From Streptomyces paludis (lineage in GTDB: Bacteria; Actinomycetota; Actinomycetes; Streptomycetales; Streptomycetaceae): 64,000 nucleotides of DNA. Both the position numbers and the translations under genes were made by a program. A model generated the notes under the pieces. That model was given only the letters and a program-made list of their open reading frames with translations. It had not been told where the DNA came from and searched no databases. Position 1 is the stretch's first letter. Each line of letters starts with the position of its first letter. Location of the stretch: positions 7,130,001-7,194,000 of the forward strand of contig NZ_CP031194.1 of NCBI RefSeq assembly GCF_003344965.1, given 5' to 3'. Positions 44,335 through 51,844 of the stretch are shown here, in pieces.

Positions 44335-44799
44335 TTACGGGACGACGGTCACCGGCCAGCGGCCCGCCTTCACCAGCCGCACCGCCACCGAACCCACGAA
44401 CCGGTGGCCCGCCGACTCCGAGGCGCCCACCACCACGGCGTCCGCCGTCAGTTCGTCCGCCGCCGTGACCAGCCCGTTGTACGGGTCCCCGTGGAAGGTG
44501 TGGAACTCCCAGCGCACGTCCCAGACATCCCTGACCCGCTCTATGGCCACCCGGATCTCCTCCGCCAGCTCCTCCGCGATCTCCGCGGTCGTCCCCGCCA
44601 CCGGCATACCGAGGGACGCGCCGGCCGCCATCACGGGCTGCACGTAGACGACGGCCAGCAGCGCCTTCTGCCGCCGCGCCAGACCACCGGCGTAGGCGGC
44701 GGCGCGGTACGAGGACGACGAACCGTCCACACCGACGACGATCACCTTCGGGCCGTCGGTCCCGCGTTCGAACTGGGTGGGCTGCTGCTGGTCGGTCAC
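44335..44799 (-). CDS. Universal stress protein family
   Basis: Cytoplasmic UspA-fold protein of 154 aa. VVGVDGSSSSYRAA begins the fold and the ATP-loop is GASESAGHRFVGSVA near the C-terminus, so it is probably the ATP-binding type. GTG 44799 is favoured because the fold begins directly after it. No ribosome-binding site is seen, but TAGCCT lies seven nt upstream (44807-44812, minus strand), as expected for a leaderless transcript. It is convergent with the CapA gene. Confidence 0.82.
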   Translation of the reverse strand: MTDQQQPTQFERGTDGPKVIVVGVDGSSSSYRAAAYAGGLARRQKALLAVVYVQPVMAAGASLGMPVAGTTAEIAEELAEEIRVAIERVRDVWDVRWEFHTFHGDPYNGLVTAADELTADAVVVGASESAGHRFVGSVAVRLVKAGRWPVTVVP

Positions 44800-44935
44800 G
44801 GCACGCAGGCTATCCGTTTCCGGTGGCCGCGCCGACCGGCGCCCCCGGCCGGGCCGCTCCTCCCATCGGGTATTTTCCCCTCTGCGCCCGGTGTGGGGGA
44901 GCGGCGCGGCGCGTCCGCCGTGCAAGCCATTGGTC

Positions 44936-45820
44936 ATGAAGAAGGATCAGATGCTTCCGGGGCGGCGCACCGCCCTGCGGATCGGCGCGTGTCTCGGGGT
45001 GGCGGTGAGCGCCCGGCTGCTGACCGCCGGGCAGGCGCAGACCCCCGGCCGTGCCGCCCCCCTGCCCCCGACCGCCGGGCCGCCCCCCGCGGGCCCGCCC
45101 GCCGCGCCCCTCACGGGACCGGCCGCGGGACCGCTCGCGAACGCCCGGCTGCGGTCCACCGCGTACCGGCTCCAGCCCATGACGGAGGGCGCGTTCCCCG
45201 GCTTCCGCAGGGCCGCGCCCCCGGTCCGGACCCGGCCCATCCTGGAACTGCCCGAGCTGGGCGACACCGTGGTGCTCACCTTCGACGACGGACCGGACCC
45301 GGCGTACACGCCCGCCATCCTGAGCACCCTGCGCCAGTACGACGTCCGCGCGATGTTCCTGGTCTGCGGGGAGATGGTGTACGACCACCCCGACGTGCTC
45401 CGGCGCATCGCCGACGACGGCCATGTCGTCGGCAACCACTCCTGGTCGCATCCGCAGATGACCCGTCTCACCCGCTCCGGTATCCGCCGGGAGATGGCGC
45501 GGACCAGCGATGTGGTCGAGGAGACCATCGGCGAGGCCCCGCTCTGGTACCGCGCCCCCTACGGCGCCTGGAACCGGCACTCCTTCGAGATCGGCGCCGA
45601 ACTCGGTATGGAGCCGCTCGGCTGGACCGTCGACTCGCTGGACTGGACCGAGCCGGGCACCACCACGATCGTCCGCCGGGTGGTGGACGGCGCCGGTCCC
45701 GGGGTGGTCGTCCTGTCGCACGACGCGGGCGGTGACCGTTCGCAGAGCGTGGCGGCGTTGCGCCGCTATCTGCCCCGGCTGCTGGACGCGGGCTACCGCG
45801 TCGCCGTACCGCACCGCTGA
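44936..45820 (+). CDS. Secreted polysaccharide deacetylase (NodB domain)
   Basis: Exported protein of 294 aa. A signal region (ALRIGACLGVAVSARLLTAG) and a Pro/Ala-rich linker precede the NodB domain (about 110-290). Its motifs are complete: TFDDGPDP (motif 1), HSWSHP (motif 2), YRAPYG (motif 3), DSLDW and VVLSHDA. It should remove acetyl groups from chitin, peptidoglycan or a related glycan. ATG 44936 is used; ATG 44951, preceded by AAGGA, is an equally possible start. A terminator separates it from the sortase gene. Confidence 0.88.
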   Translation: MKKDQMLPGRRTALRIGACLGVAVSARLLTAGQAQTPGRAAPLPPTAGPPPAGPPAAPLTGPAAGPLANARLRSTAYRLQPMTEGAFPGFRRAAPPVRTRPILELPELGDTVVLTFDDGPDPAYTPAILSTLRQYDVRAMFLVCGEMVYDHPDVLRRIADDGHVVGNHSWSHPQMTRLTRSGIRREMARTSDVVEETIGEAPLWYRAPYGAWNRHSFEIGAELGMEPLGWTVDSLDWTEPGTTTIVRRVVDGAGPGVVVLSHDAGGDRSQSVAALRRYLPRLLDAGYRVAVPHR

Positions 45821-45834
45821 GCCGGAGCGCGCCC

Positions 45835-45881
45835 GCGCCCCTGACCGGACCGCGGGTCGCGCGGTGTGCGGTCAGGGGCGC
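45835..45881. terminator. Bidirectional terminator between deacetylase and sortase genes
   Basis: A perfect 13-bp stem GCGCCCCTGACCG / CGGTCAGGGGCGC with a 21-nt loop lies between two convergent genes. Confidence 0.7.
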
Positions 45882-45894
45882 GTCGGGTCGCCGG

Positions 45895-46557
45895 TCAGCC
45901 GGTGCCGACCAGCCGGGCGAAGACGACGACGTTCCCGTCGTAGCCCCCGGTCTTCGAGTAGCCGCCGCCGCAGGTGATGACCCGCAGCTCGGCGTGGCCG
46001 GTGTCGCCGTACACCCGGGAGCCGGGGAAGTCGTTCTTGGCGAACACCTCGACCCCGTAGATCTCGAACTCGGCGGTGCGGCCGTCGTACCGGTCCACCT
46101 CGATGCGCTGCCCCCGCTCCAGCGAGCCGAGCCCGTAGAAGACGGCGGGCCCCTTGCGGTTGTCGACATGGCCGACCACCACGGAGGTGCCGCGCTGTCC
46201 CGGCGCGACGCCGTTCTGGTACCAGCCGGCCAGATTAGGGTCCTGCGCGGGCGGCGCCGCGATCCAGCCGTCCGGGTCGAGCCCCACGTCCACGACCGGT
46301 GTGTCCACCTTGAGGGCGGGGATCCGTACCCGGGACATCGGCGCGTACGGCAGCGGTCTGACGGCCGGGGCCGTGCCGGTCGCGAGCGCCGCCGGGTCGG
46401 GACGGGCCACCGGCGCGGCGGCGGCCGCCGGCTGGGGCGGCCCGAGCGGCCCGTCGACCCCGTTCCGCATGACGGCGATCCCGGTGAGCATGACGAGAGC
46501 CAGTACGCCCCAGGGCGAGCGCTTCCTCGACTCCGGAGCGTGATGGACCCGGCCCAT
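45895..46557 (-). CDS. Class F sortase
   Basis: Membrane-anchored transpeptidase of 220 aa with an N-terminal signal-anchor (about 15-32) and an extracytoplasmic sortase domain (about 85-220). The catalytic triad is visible as His in VVVGHVDN, Cys in RVITCGGGYS and Arg in VVVFARLVG. The start at 46557 has AAGGGAG five nt upstream. Class F enzymes are the commonest actinobacterial sortases, and their substrates are poorly known. The next genes encode secreted proteins with C-terminal helices and basic tails but no LPXTG, which makes them candidate clients. Confidence 0.9.
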   Translation of the reverse strand: MGRVHHAPESRKRSPWGVLALVMLTGIAVMRNGVDGPLGPPQPAAAAAPVARPDPAALATGTAPAVRPLPYAPMSRVRIPALKVDTPVVDVGLDPDGWIAAPPAQDPNLAGWYQNGVAPGQRGTSVVVGHVDNRKGPAVFYGLGSLERGQRIEVDRYDGRTAEFEIYGVEVFAKNDFPGSRVYGDTGHAELRVITCGGGYSKTGGYDGNVVVFARLVGTG

Positions 46558-46868
46558 AGTTCTCCCTTCGTGGGCACCTGCGGGCACGGTAAGCGCACCT
46601 CGCCCGTCCGGCGATCACTGGCGTGCGAACGGGTGGTGCGGCCGGGCGGGATGACCCATTGGAGGGCTCCGGCTCCAGATTTTTTCTGACGGTCCGTGAC
46701 CTGCGGCTCCGTCAGGCCGGGCAGGGGTACGACGGCGTGTCGCCCCATCTGCGCGGACCGTGCCGAAATGCGGCGTTCCGGTCGCGCGGTGAGGGTTCGT
46801 CATGGAAGGCGTACTCGTCGAATCTCCCGGAGCACCGCTTTGGGGCGTCTTCCGCTGGAGGTTCAACG

Positions 46869-47354
46869 ATGCGTGCTTCACGCGCTCTCGCGGTGACCGC
46901 GACCGCCTGCGCGGCCGTGGCGCTCTCCGCCCCGCTGGCCGTCGCCACCAACGGTCCGAGGAATGTCACCGTCAACCCCTTCGAGGTCCACCAGGGCGGC
47001 ACGATCCACATCCGCGTCGAAGGCTGCGGCCACGGTGGCAGCGTCACGTCCAACGCGTTCTCCCGGGTGGAGCTGTCGGACAACGAGTCCGGGCACTCCT
47101 CGGCCCGGGCCCGGATCCACGAACGCACCACGCCGGGCCACTACAACCTGGCCGTCCGGTGCAGCGACGACGACCGGGTCGCGACGCACCAGTTCCGGGT
47201 GGTGGAGGGGCGCGGCGCGCTCGGCGGCCTCGGCGGTTCCGTCGGGCCCAGCTCCACGGACATGGCGGTCGGCGGCGGGCTCGTGGGGGTGGCGGCCGTC
47301 GCGGGCTCGCTCTTCGTCGCCCGCCGACGCCGGACGAGCGGCGCGAGCGTCTGA
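46869..47354 (+). CDS. Small secreted protein with C-terminal GGLGGSVG anchor region
   Basis: Exported protein of 161 aa. Signal peptide (1-30), then one beta-sandwich-like domain (NVTVNPFEVHQGGTIHIRVEGCG to THQFRVVEG) with two Cys that could pair. The C-terminus has GGLGGSVG, a hydrophobic helix (GGGLVGVAAVAGSLFV) and ARRRR. This is the plan of a sortase or membrane-anchored surface protein without an LPXTG motif. GGAGG before the ATG. It diverges from the class F sortase and converges with a similar gene. Confidence 0.75.
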   Translation: MRASRALAVTATACAAVALSAPLAVATNGPRNVTVNPFEVHQGGTIHIRVEGCGHGGSVTSNAFSRVELSDNESGHSSARARIHERTTPGHYNLAVRCSDDDRVATHQFRVVEGRGALGGLGGSVGPSSTDMAVGGGLVGVAAVAGSLFVARRRRTSGASV

Positions 47355-47375
47355 CCGCGTGATCCGTGACCGCGC

Positions 47376-47425
47376 GGACGCCGGTCGCCCCGAGTCCTGG
47401 TGGAGGCTCGGGGCGACCGGCGTCC
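47376..47425. terminator. Bidirectional terminator, 19-bp perfect stem
   Basis: GGACGCCGGTCGCCCCGAG and its exact complement flank a 12-nt loop between two convergent secreted-protein genes. Confidence 0.85.
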
Positions 47426-47442
47426 CCATGTGCCGGTCGGTC

Positions 47443-47976
47443 TCAGTGCGCGCGGCTCGCCGATCCGCGGCGGCGGGCCGCGTGGACGGCTCCGGCGGCG
47501 GCCACGACGACCAGCGCCGTACCGGCCGCCAGTTCGCCGCCGGTGACCCCGCCGACGCTGCCGCCCAGCCCGCCCCGGACCCCGGCGGGCGCGATCGCGG
47601 TGGACGCGGCTGTCGGGGCGACCGGGGCCCTGGTGGCGCCCGCGACCGTGAGATTCGTCCGCCCGGTCACCCCGTTGCAGGTGAAGGTGACCTGATAGGC
47701 CGTACCTGCCCTGGCGTCCCAGTCCACCGTGGCCAGGGCCGTACGGCCCGCGGGGATGTTGACGGTGTCGAAGACGCCGGAGGAGGCGGTGGCGGTCGAG
47801 GAGCAGTTGGTGACCCCGAGGGTCACCCGGCCGCCCGGTGCGACCGTGGCGGGGGTGACGCTGAAGCCGAACGGGGTCGTGCCGCCGTCGACCGCCGCCG
47901 TCGCGGCGGGGGCGGTCAGGGCGAGCGCGGCCACTCCCAGCAGAGCGACGGCGGACGCGGCAGGTATCGCGCGCAT
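47443..47976 (-). CDS. Small secreted protein with C-terminal GGLGGSVG anchor region, second copy
   Basis: Exported protein of 177 aa with the same architecture as its convergent neighbour. Signal peptide (1-28), one beta-rich domain (FSVTPATVAPGGRVTLGVTNC to TFTCNGVTGRTNLTV) with two Cys, and a Thr/Pro/Ala linker. Then come GGLGGSVG, a hydrophobic helix (AGTALVVVAAAGAVHA) and ARRR. Outside the C-terminal motif the two proteins are only loosely alike. GGAGG six nt before ATG 47976. Function unknown. Confidence 0.75.
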   Translation of the reverse strand: MRAIPAASAVALLGVAALALTAPAATAAVDGGTTPFGFSVTPATVAPGGRVTLGVTNCSSTATASSGVFDTVNIPAGRTALATVDWDARAGTAYQVTFTCNGVTGRTNLTVAGATRAPVAPTAASTAIAPAGVRGGLGGSVGGVTGGELAAGTALVVVAAAGAVHAARRRGSASRAH

Positions 47977-48182
47977 GGTGAGCCTCCGGGTCCCCGAGGA
48001 GCAGCTGCGGAACCGTTTTCCACACAAGCCGTACATGCGCCTCGATGCCGGAAACGCTAGGAGCGCGTTATCACAGCCGCGATCGCTGACGGTCGAATGG
48101 GGCACGGGAGTCCCCCGGCCGGCGGACCCCGCCCGGCGGACCCCGGCCGGCCGGGGGCTCCCGTACCCCGGAACGTTCCTCC

Positions 48183-48947
48183 TCAGGACCCCAGGTGCGG
48201 GAACAGATGGAGGAAGGGTTCGGGGGTCGCGCCGATGCCCCGGCCGTAGGGCGCGTCGAAGTCCCAGATCAGGAAGAGCAGGAACGCGATCAGCACACTG
48301 AACAGCCCCGCCAGCAGCAGCTCGCGGAAGGTGCGGCGGATCTGGAGCACGAAGATCAGCCCCACGGTGACCATCGCGCCGATGATCAGGCCGAACCAGA
48401 CGACCGCGGGCATCGTGGCCCCCGCGTTCTCGGCGCGGACCCCCCGGGCGTCGTCCACGGCCGCCACCTGGTCGACCAGCGGCTGGTACGCCTGGCCCTC
48501 CAGATCCGTGCGCGGTACGAACCGCGTCACGTCCGTGCGGAGCGTGTTGAGCAGTTCGGTGCCCTTCGCGGTCAGCTCCTCGTGGTCGGCCATGTGCGGC
48601 CACTCCTTGTGGACGACATAACTGACATACGCGTCCACGTCCGCGCGGATCAGGTCCCGCGTCTCCGTGGGATAGACCTGCACCCGCTGACTGATCTCGT
48701 GCAGGGCCTGGGCCTCCTGGCGTACGGAGTCCTGGGCGGCGCTGCGGCCCTCCCAGACGCCGGCGATCGCGAGGCCCAGGACGATCGCGTAGACCACGCC
48801 GATCATCATCGTCATGTAGTCCATGACATCGGGGGTTTCGCTGGTGTCGTCGTCCGCGCCGAATCTGCGGCTGTTGAAGACGACGATGGTCAGGACGACC
48901 GCGCAGGAGGCGGCCATCGCGATGGACAGAACGAGCCATTCCGACAT
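48183..48947 (-). CDS. DUF4239 (bestrophin-like) membrane protein
   Basis: Membrane protein of 254 aa with N-terminal helices (about 5-25 and 45-65), a long polar central region and two C-terminal helices (about 175-220). The pattern TMMIGVVYAIVLGLAIAGVWEG and VWFGLIIGAMVTVGLIFVLQ matches the DUF4239 family, a distant relative of bestrophin channels. It starts 15 nt after the stop of the polyproline gene, so the two are probably co-transcribed. GGAG is present before the ATG. Confidence 0.82.
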   Translation of the reverse strand: MSEWLVLSIAMAASCAVVLTIVVFNSRRFGADDDTSETPDVMDYMTMMIGVVYAIVLGLAIAGVWEGRSAAQDSVRQEAQALHEISQRVQVYPTETRDLIRADVDAYVSYVVHKEWPHMADHEELTAKGTELLNTLRTDVTRFVPRTDLEGQAYQPLVDQVAAVDDARGVRAENAGATMPAVVWFGLIIGAMVTVGLIFVLQIRRTFRELLLAGLFSVLIAFLLFLIWDFDAPYGRGIGATPEPFLHLFPHLGS

Positions 48948-48962
48948 GAGTGTCTCCGTGGA

Positions 48963-49619
48963 TCAGCGGGAACGGGGGCGCAGCACGGCGACGGCGAGCA
49001 CCGCCGGGGCCGTGAGCAGGAGCATCATCAGGACCGGAGAGGTGTGGTTCCGTGGCTGGTCACGGGTCGCCTTGCGGTACGCGGGCAGGGCGACTGCGGT
49101 CGGGGTGGGGGTGGCGGACGGGGTCGGTTTCGGCGTGGGCGTGGGCGAGGGCGGCGCCGGGCTCGGTGCCGGAGGTGGCCGCCGTACCTGTACGGGTACG
49201 GGCGCGGGCGCCGGAGCCGGTGTCGCCCTCGGCGGCCGGGGCGTCGGCCGCGCGGGCGGCGGCGGTGGCGGCGGCTTCGGTACGACGGTCGGCGGGGGCG
49301 GCGGGGGCGGTGGTGTGGGCGGTGGCGGTGGGGTCGGAGGGGGTGGCGGTGTGGGCGGCGGTGGAGGTGGCGGTGGTGTCGGGGGAGGCGGCGGCGGGGG
49401 TGGAGTCGGGGGAGGCGGCGGCTTCGGCGGTGTCGGTGGGGTCGGGGGCGAGGGCGGCGGACAGTGGCCGTCCCCGGCCGACGCCCACGCGGAGCCACCG
49501 GAGCCGTCCGCGCCGGCCGAGGCGTAGGCGCAGCTGTCCGCGGTGGCGGGCGCGGGGGCGGCCGTCAGAGCTATGAGTGCGGCGGCTGCGAGCAGCCGCC
49601 CGACGAGCGATCCGTACAC
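48963..49619 (-). CDS. Secreted polyproline-repeat protein
   Basis: Exported protein of 218 aa. A signal peptide (about 1-28) is followed by a short Ala/Gly/Ser region with two Cys. A near-pure proline tract runs about 54-125, with runs of up to eight consecutive Pro broken by Thr, Lys or Ser. Then come a PAPAP/PTPTP spacer and a C-terminal hydrophobic helix (LMMLLLTAPAVLAVAVL) with the tail RPRSR. The layout is of a wall-spanning stalk. No LPXTG. The start at GTG 49619 is inferred from the signal peptide and has only a weak AGG upstream. Pro runs need elongation factor P for translation. Confidence 0.65.
   Translation of the reverse strand: MYGSLVGRLLAAAALIALTAAPAPATADSCAYASAGADGSGGSAWASAGDGHCPPPSPPTPPTPPKPPPPPTPPPPPPPPTPPPPPPPPTPPPPPTPPPPPTPPPPPPPPTVVPKPPPPPPPARPTPRPPRATPAPAPAPVPVQVRRPPPAPSPAPPSPTPTPKPTPSATPTPTAVALPAYRKATRDQPRNHTSPVLMMLLLTAPAVLAVAVLRPRSR
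49245..49460. repeat. CCN-type repeat encoding the polyproline stalk
   Basis: The plus strand is a G-rich GGTGGCGG/GGGGGCGG array, the complement of proline codons. Unit copies are interspersed with Thr codons, giving imperfect 15-27 bp periods that could recombine or slip. Confidence 0.7.
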
Positions 49620-49824
49620 GGGCGGGAGCCTGTTCCGCTTCTGGCCGCGGCACGCGGAAAACTGAGCAGATTCCCCCGGATAGGGGGTATTTGGCAGCGG
49701 TCTCACAGAGCTTCAGAAGTTTTTTGCGACCACGTTGAACGCGAGCCCACCCCAGCTCCGTACTTAGGGCCATGAAGCAGCGCACATGGGCGCCGCAACT
49801 GGCCAACTGATAACAGGAGTCGAC

Positions 49825-50823
49825 ATGAACACCTGGCGGAACGCCTCGCTCGCGGTGACCGCGGCGGCCGTACTGGCCCTGACGACGGCGTGCGGTCAGG
49901 ATCAAGGCGCCACCAACGGGCAGTCCGTCGGCGCTGTGAGCCCGGCCGACGCCGGTGCCGGTTACGGCGGCGCCGGTTCGTCCGGCTCCGGCTCCGGATC
50001 GGGCTCGGGCAGCGACTACGGCTCCGACGCGGGTACGGCGAACACGGCGGCCACCAAGCCGGCCGGCCAGCTCGCCGTCGCCACCAACGCGAAGGTCGGC
50101 AAGGTCCTCACGGACGGCGAGGGCTTCACGCTCTACCGCTTCGACAGGGACACCGCCAGCCCGCCGAAGTCCAACTGCGAGGGCGACTGCGAGGCGGCCT
50201 GGCCGGTGGTCACCGCCGACAACGCCAAGGCCGCGGCCGGTACGGACGCCGAGCTGCTCGGTGAGGTCACCCGTGCCGACGGTACGAAGCAGCTCACCGT
50301 CGACGGCTGGCCCATGTACCGCTACGCCAAGGACACCGCCGCCGGCGATGTCAACGGCGAGGGCGTCGGCGGCACGTGGTTCGCCGCGGCCCCCGACGGC
50401 ACGAAGGCTTCCGGCGGCGCCGGCGGTGGCGCCGCGGGCGGCGAGACGGCTCCGGCCGACCTCAAGGGCCTGTCGGTCCGCAAGGACCCCAAGCTCGGCG
50501 ACATCATGGTCGACTCCAAGGGCATGACGGTCTACCGGTTCACCAAGGACACCGCGTGGCCGATGAGCACCGCCTGCACCGGTGAGTGCCTCGACAAGTG
50601 GCCGGTTGTCGCCCCCGTCGACAAGAACAACGTCGCCGACGGCATCCTCAAGAAGGGCTTCGTGACCTTCGACCGTCCCGACGGAATCAAGCAGCAGACC
50701 ATCAACTGCTCCCCGATCTACACCTTCGCCAACGACAAGAAGCCCGGTGACACCAACGGTCAGGGCGTCGCCGGCACCTGGTTCGCGGTCACTCCCAACA
50801 ATGAGCTGGTCAAGACCAGCTAG
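49825..50823 (+). CDS. Repeat lipoprotein with Yx(FWY)xxD motifs (COG4315 type)
   Basis: Secreted lipoprotein of 332 aa. The signal peptide ends at LTTAC, followed by a Gly/Ser/Tyr spacer. Four copies of the family motif are seen: LYRFDRD, MYRYAKD, VYRFTKD and IYTFAND. They are arranged as two tandem modules, each ending in GTWFA. Each module's first half has a Cys pair (CEGDCEAAWPVV; CTGECLDKWPVV). From memory, the S. coelicolor homologue SCO0930 is a lipoprotein with this motif. CAGGAG five nt before ATG. Two terminators follow. A role at the surface or in redox is only a suggestion. Confidence 0.88.
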   Translation: MNTWRNASLAVTAAAVLALTTACGQDQGATNGQSVGAVSPADAGAGYGGAGSSGSGSGSGSGSDYGSDAGTANTAATKPAGQLAVATNAKVGKVLTDGEGFTLYRFDRDTASPPKSNCEGDCEAAWPVVTADNAKAAAGTDAELLGEVTRADGTKQLTVDGWPMYRYAKDTAAGDVNGEGVGGTWFAAAPDGTKASGGAGGGAAGGETAPADLKGLSVRKDPKLGDIMVDSKGMTVYRFTKDTAWPMSTACTGECLDKWPVVAPVDKNNVADGILKKGFVTFDRPDGIKQQTINCSPIYTFANDKKPGDTNGQGVAGTWFAVTPNNELVKTS

Positions 50824-50832
50824 TCACTCTCG

Positions 50833-50891
50833 GGCCGCGGAAAACCGCGGCCGCCCGGTCCGCCGTCACACATCCCCGTGTGGCGGCGGAC
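50833..50891 (+). terminator. Tandem terminators after the lipoprotein gene
   Basis: The first hairpin is GGCCGCGG-AAAA-CCGCGGCC (50833-50852). The second is a 14-bp stem with one mismatch (50858-50871 with 50878-50891). Confidence 0.7.
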
Positions 50892-51031
50892 CGTCGCATT
50901 GACGCCGGTGTGTGACCAAGAACGGATCGTTAATTTCCGTTTGGGCTCGCTCTCTTGGCGGTCGATCAGTAGCCTCGGCTCGAACAACCGGCCATGTACA
51001 TGGCTGTCCGTGGCGACTGTTGGAGACATCG

Positions 51032-51844
51032 ATGGAGCGTCCCGCCTGGGCCCCGCAGGGCATCGACATATCGGTGCCGAGCGTTTCCCGCATTTACGAC
51101 TACTATCTGGGCGGTTCGCACAATTTCGAGGTGGACCGGGAAGCGGCCCGTAAGGCGATGAGTTTCATGCCGGGGCTTCCCACGATCATGAAGACCAACC
51201 GGGCCTTCATGCGCCGGGCGGTGAAATTCGCCCTGGACGAGGGTGTTACCCAGTTCCTCGACATCGGCTCCGGCATTCCCACCTTCGGCAATGTCCACGA
51301 AGTCGCCCAGAGCCGGAACCCCGACGCCAAGGTGCTCTACGTCGATCACGACCCGGTCGCCGTCGCCCACAGCCGGGCGGTTCTCGAAGGCAACACCAAC
51401 GCCACCGTCATGAGCGCGGATCTCCGCGATCCGGAGTCGATCCTCAAGAGCCCCGAGACAGCCGGGCTGCTCGATCTGGAACGGCCCGTGGCGCTGCTGC
51501 TCGTCTTCGTCCTGCACTTCCTGGAGGACAAGGACGAGCCGTACCGCGCGGTGGAGCGGCTGCGCGAGGCGCTCGCGCCCGGCAGCCTGATCGTCCTGAC
51601 CCACGCCTCGTACCACGGTGTCCCGCTCTCCCAGGCCGAGGCGGGCGGCGCGGTCGCCGTCTACAAGGACATCCGCAGCCCGCTGGTGATGCGGACGCGC
51701 GAGCAGACGGCCCGGTTCTTCGACGGCTTCACCATGGTCGCGCCCGGTCTGGTGGCCATGCCCGACTGGCGCCCCGACTCCCCCGCCGAGGAGGAGGATC
51801 CGTACGCGTTCTCCGGCTTCGCCGGTGTGGGACGCAAGGCATGA
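51032..51844 (+). CDS. SAM-dependent methyltransferase, DUF574 family
   Basis: Cytoplasmic protein of 270 aa of a family very abundant in Streptomyces. The N-terminal VSRIYDYYLGGSHNFEVDR is the family signature. FLDIGSGIPTFGNVHEVAQ and VLYVDHDPVAVAHSR form the SAM site. The substrate is unknown. GGAG six nt before ATG. Its stop overlaps the start of the GGDEF-EAL gene by ATGA, so the two proteins are made together. Confidence 0.88.
   Translation: MERPAWAPQGIDISVPSVSRIYDYYLGGSHNFEVDREAARKAMSFMPGLPTIMKTNRAFMRRAVKFALDEGVTQFLDIGSGIPTFGNVHEVAQSRNPDAKVLYVDHDPVAVAHSRAVLEGNTNATVMSADLRDPESILKSPETAGLLDLERPVALLLVFVLHFLEDKDEPYRAVERLREALAPGSLIVLTHASYHGVPLSQAEAGGAVAVYKDIRSPLVMRTREQTARFFDGFTMVAPGLVAMPDWRPDSPAEEEDPYAFSGFAGVGRKA

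Noticed and set aside
48183..48947. Genuine bestrophin chloride channel
   Set aside because: Resemblance is limited to the DUF4239 layout; the selectivity-filter motifs of bestrophins are not seen.
49245..49460. CRISPR-like or minisatellite array
   Set aside because: The repeats are proline codons of a secreted protein, with no spacers and no fixed repeat length.
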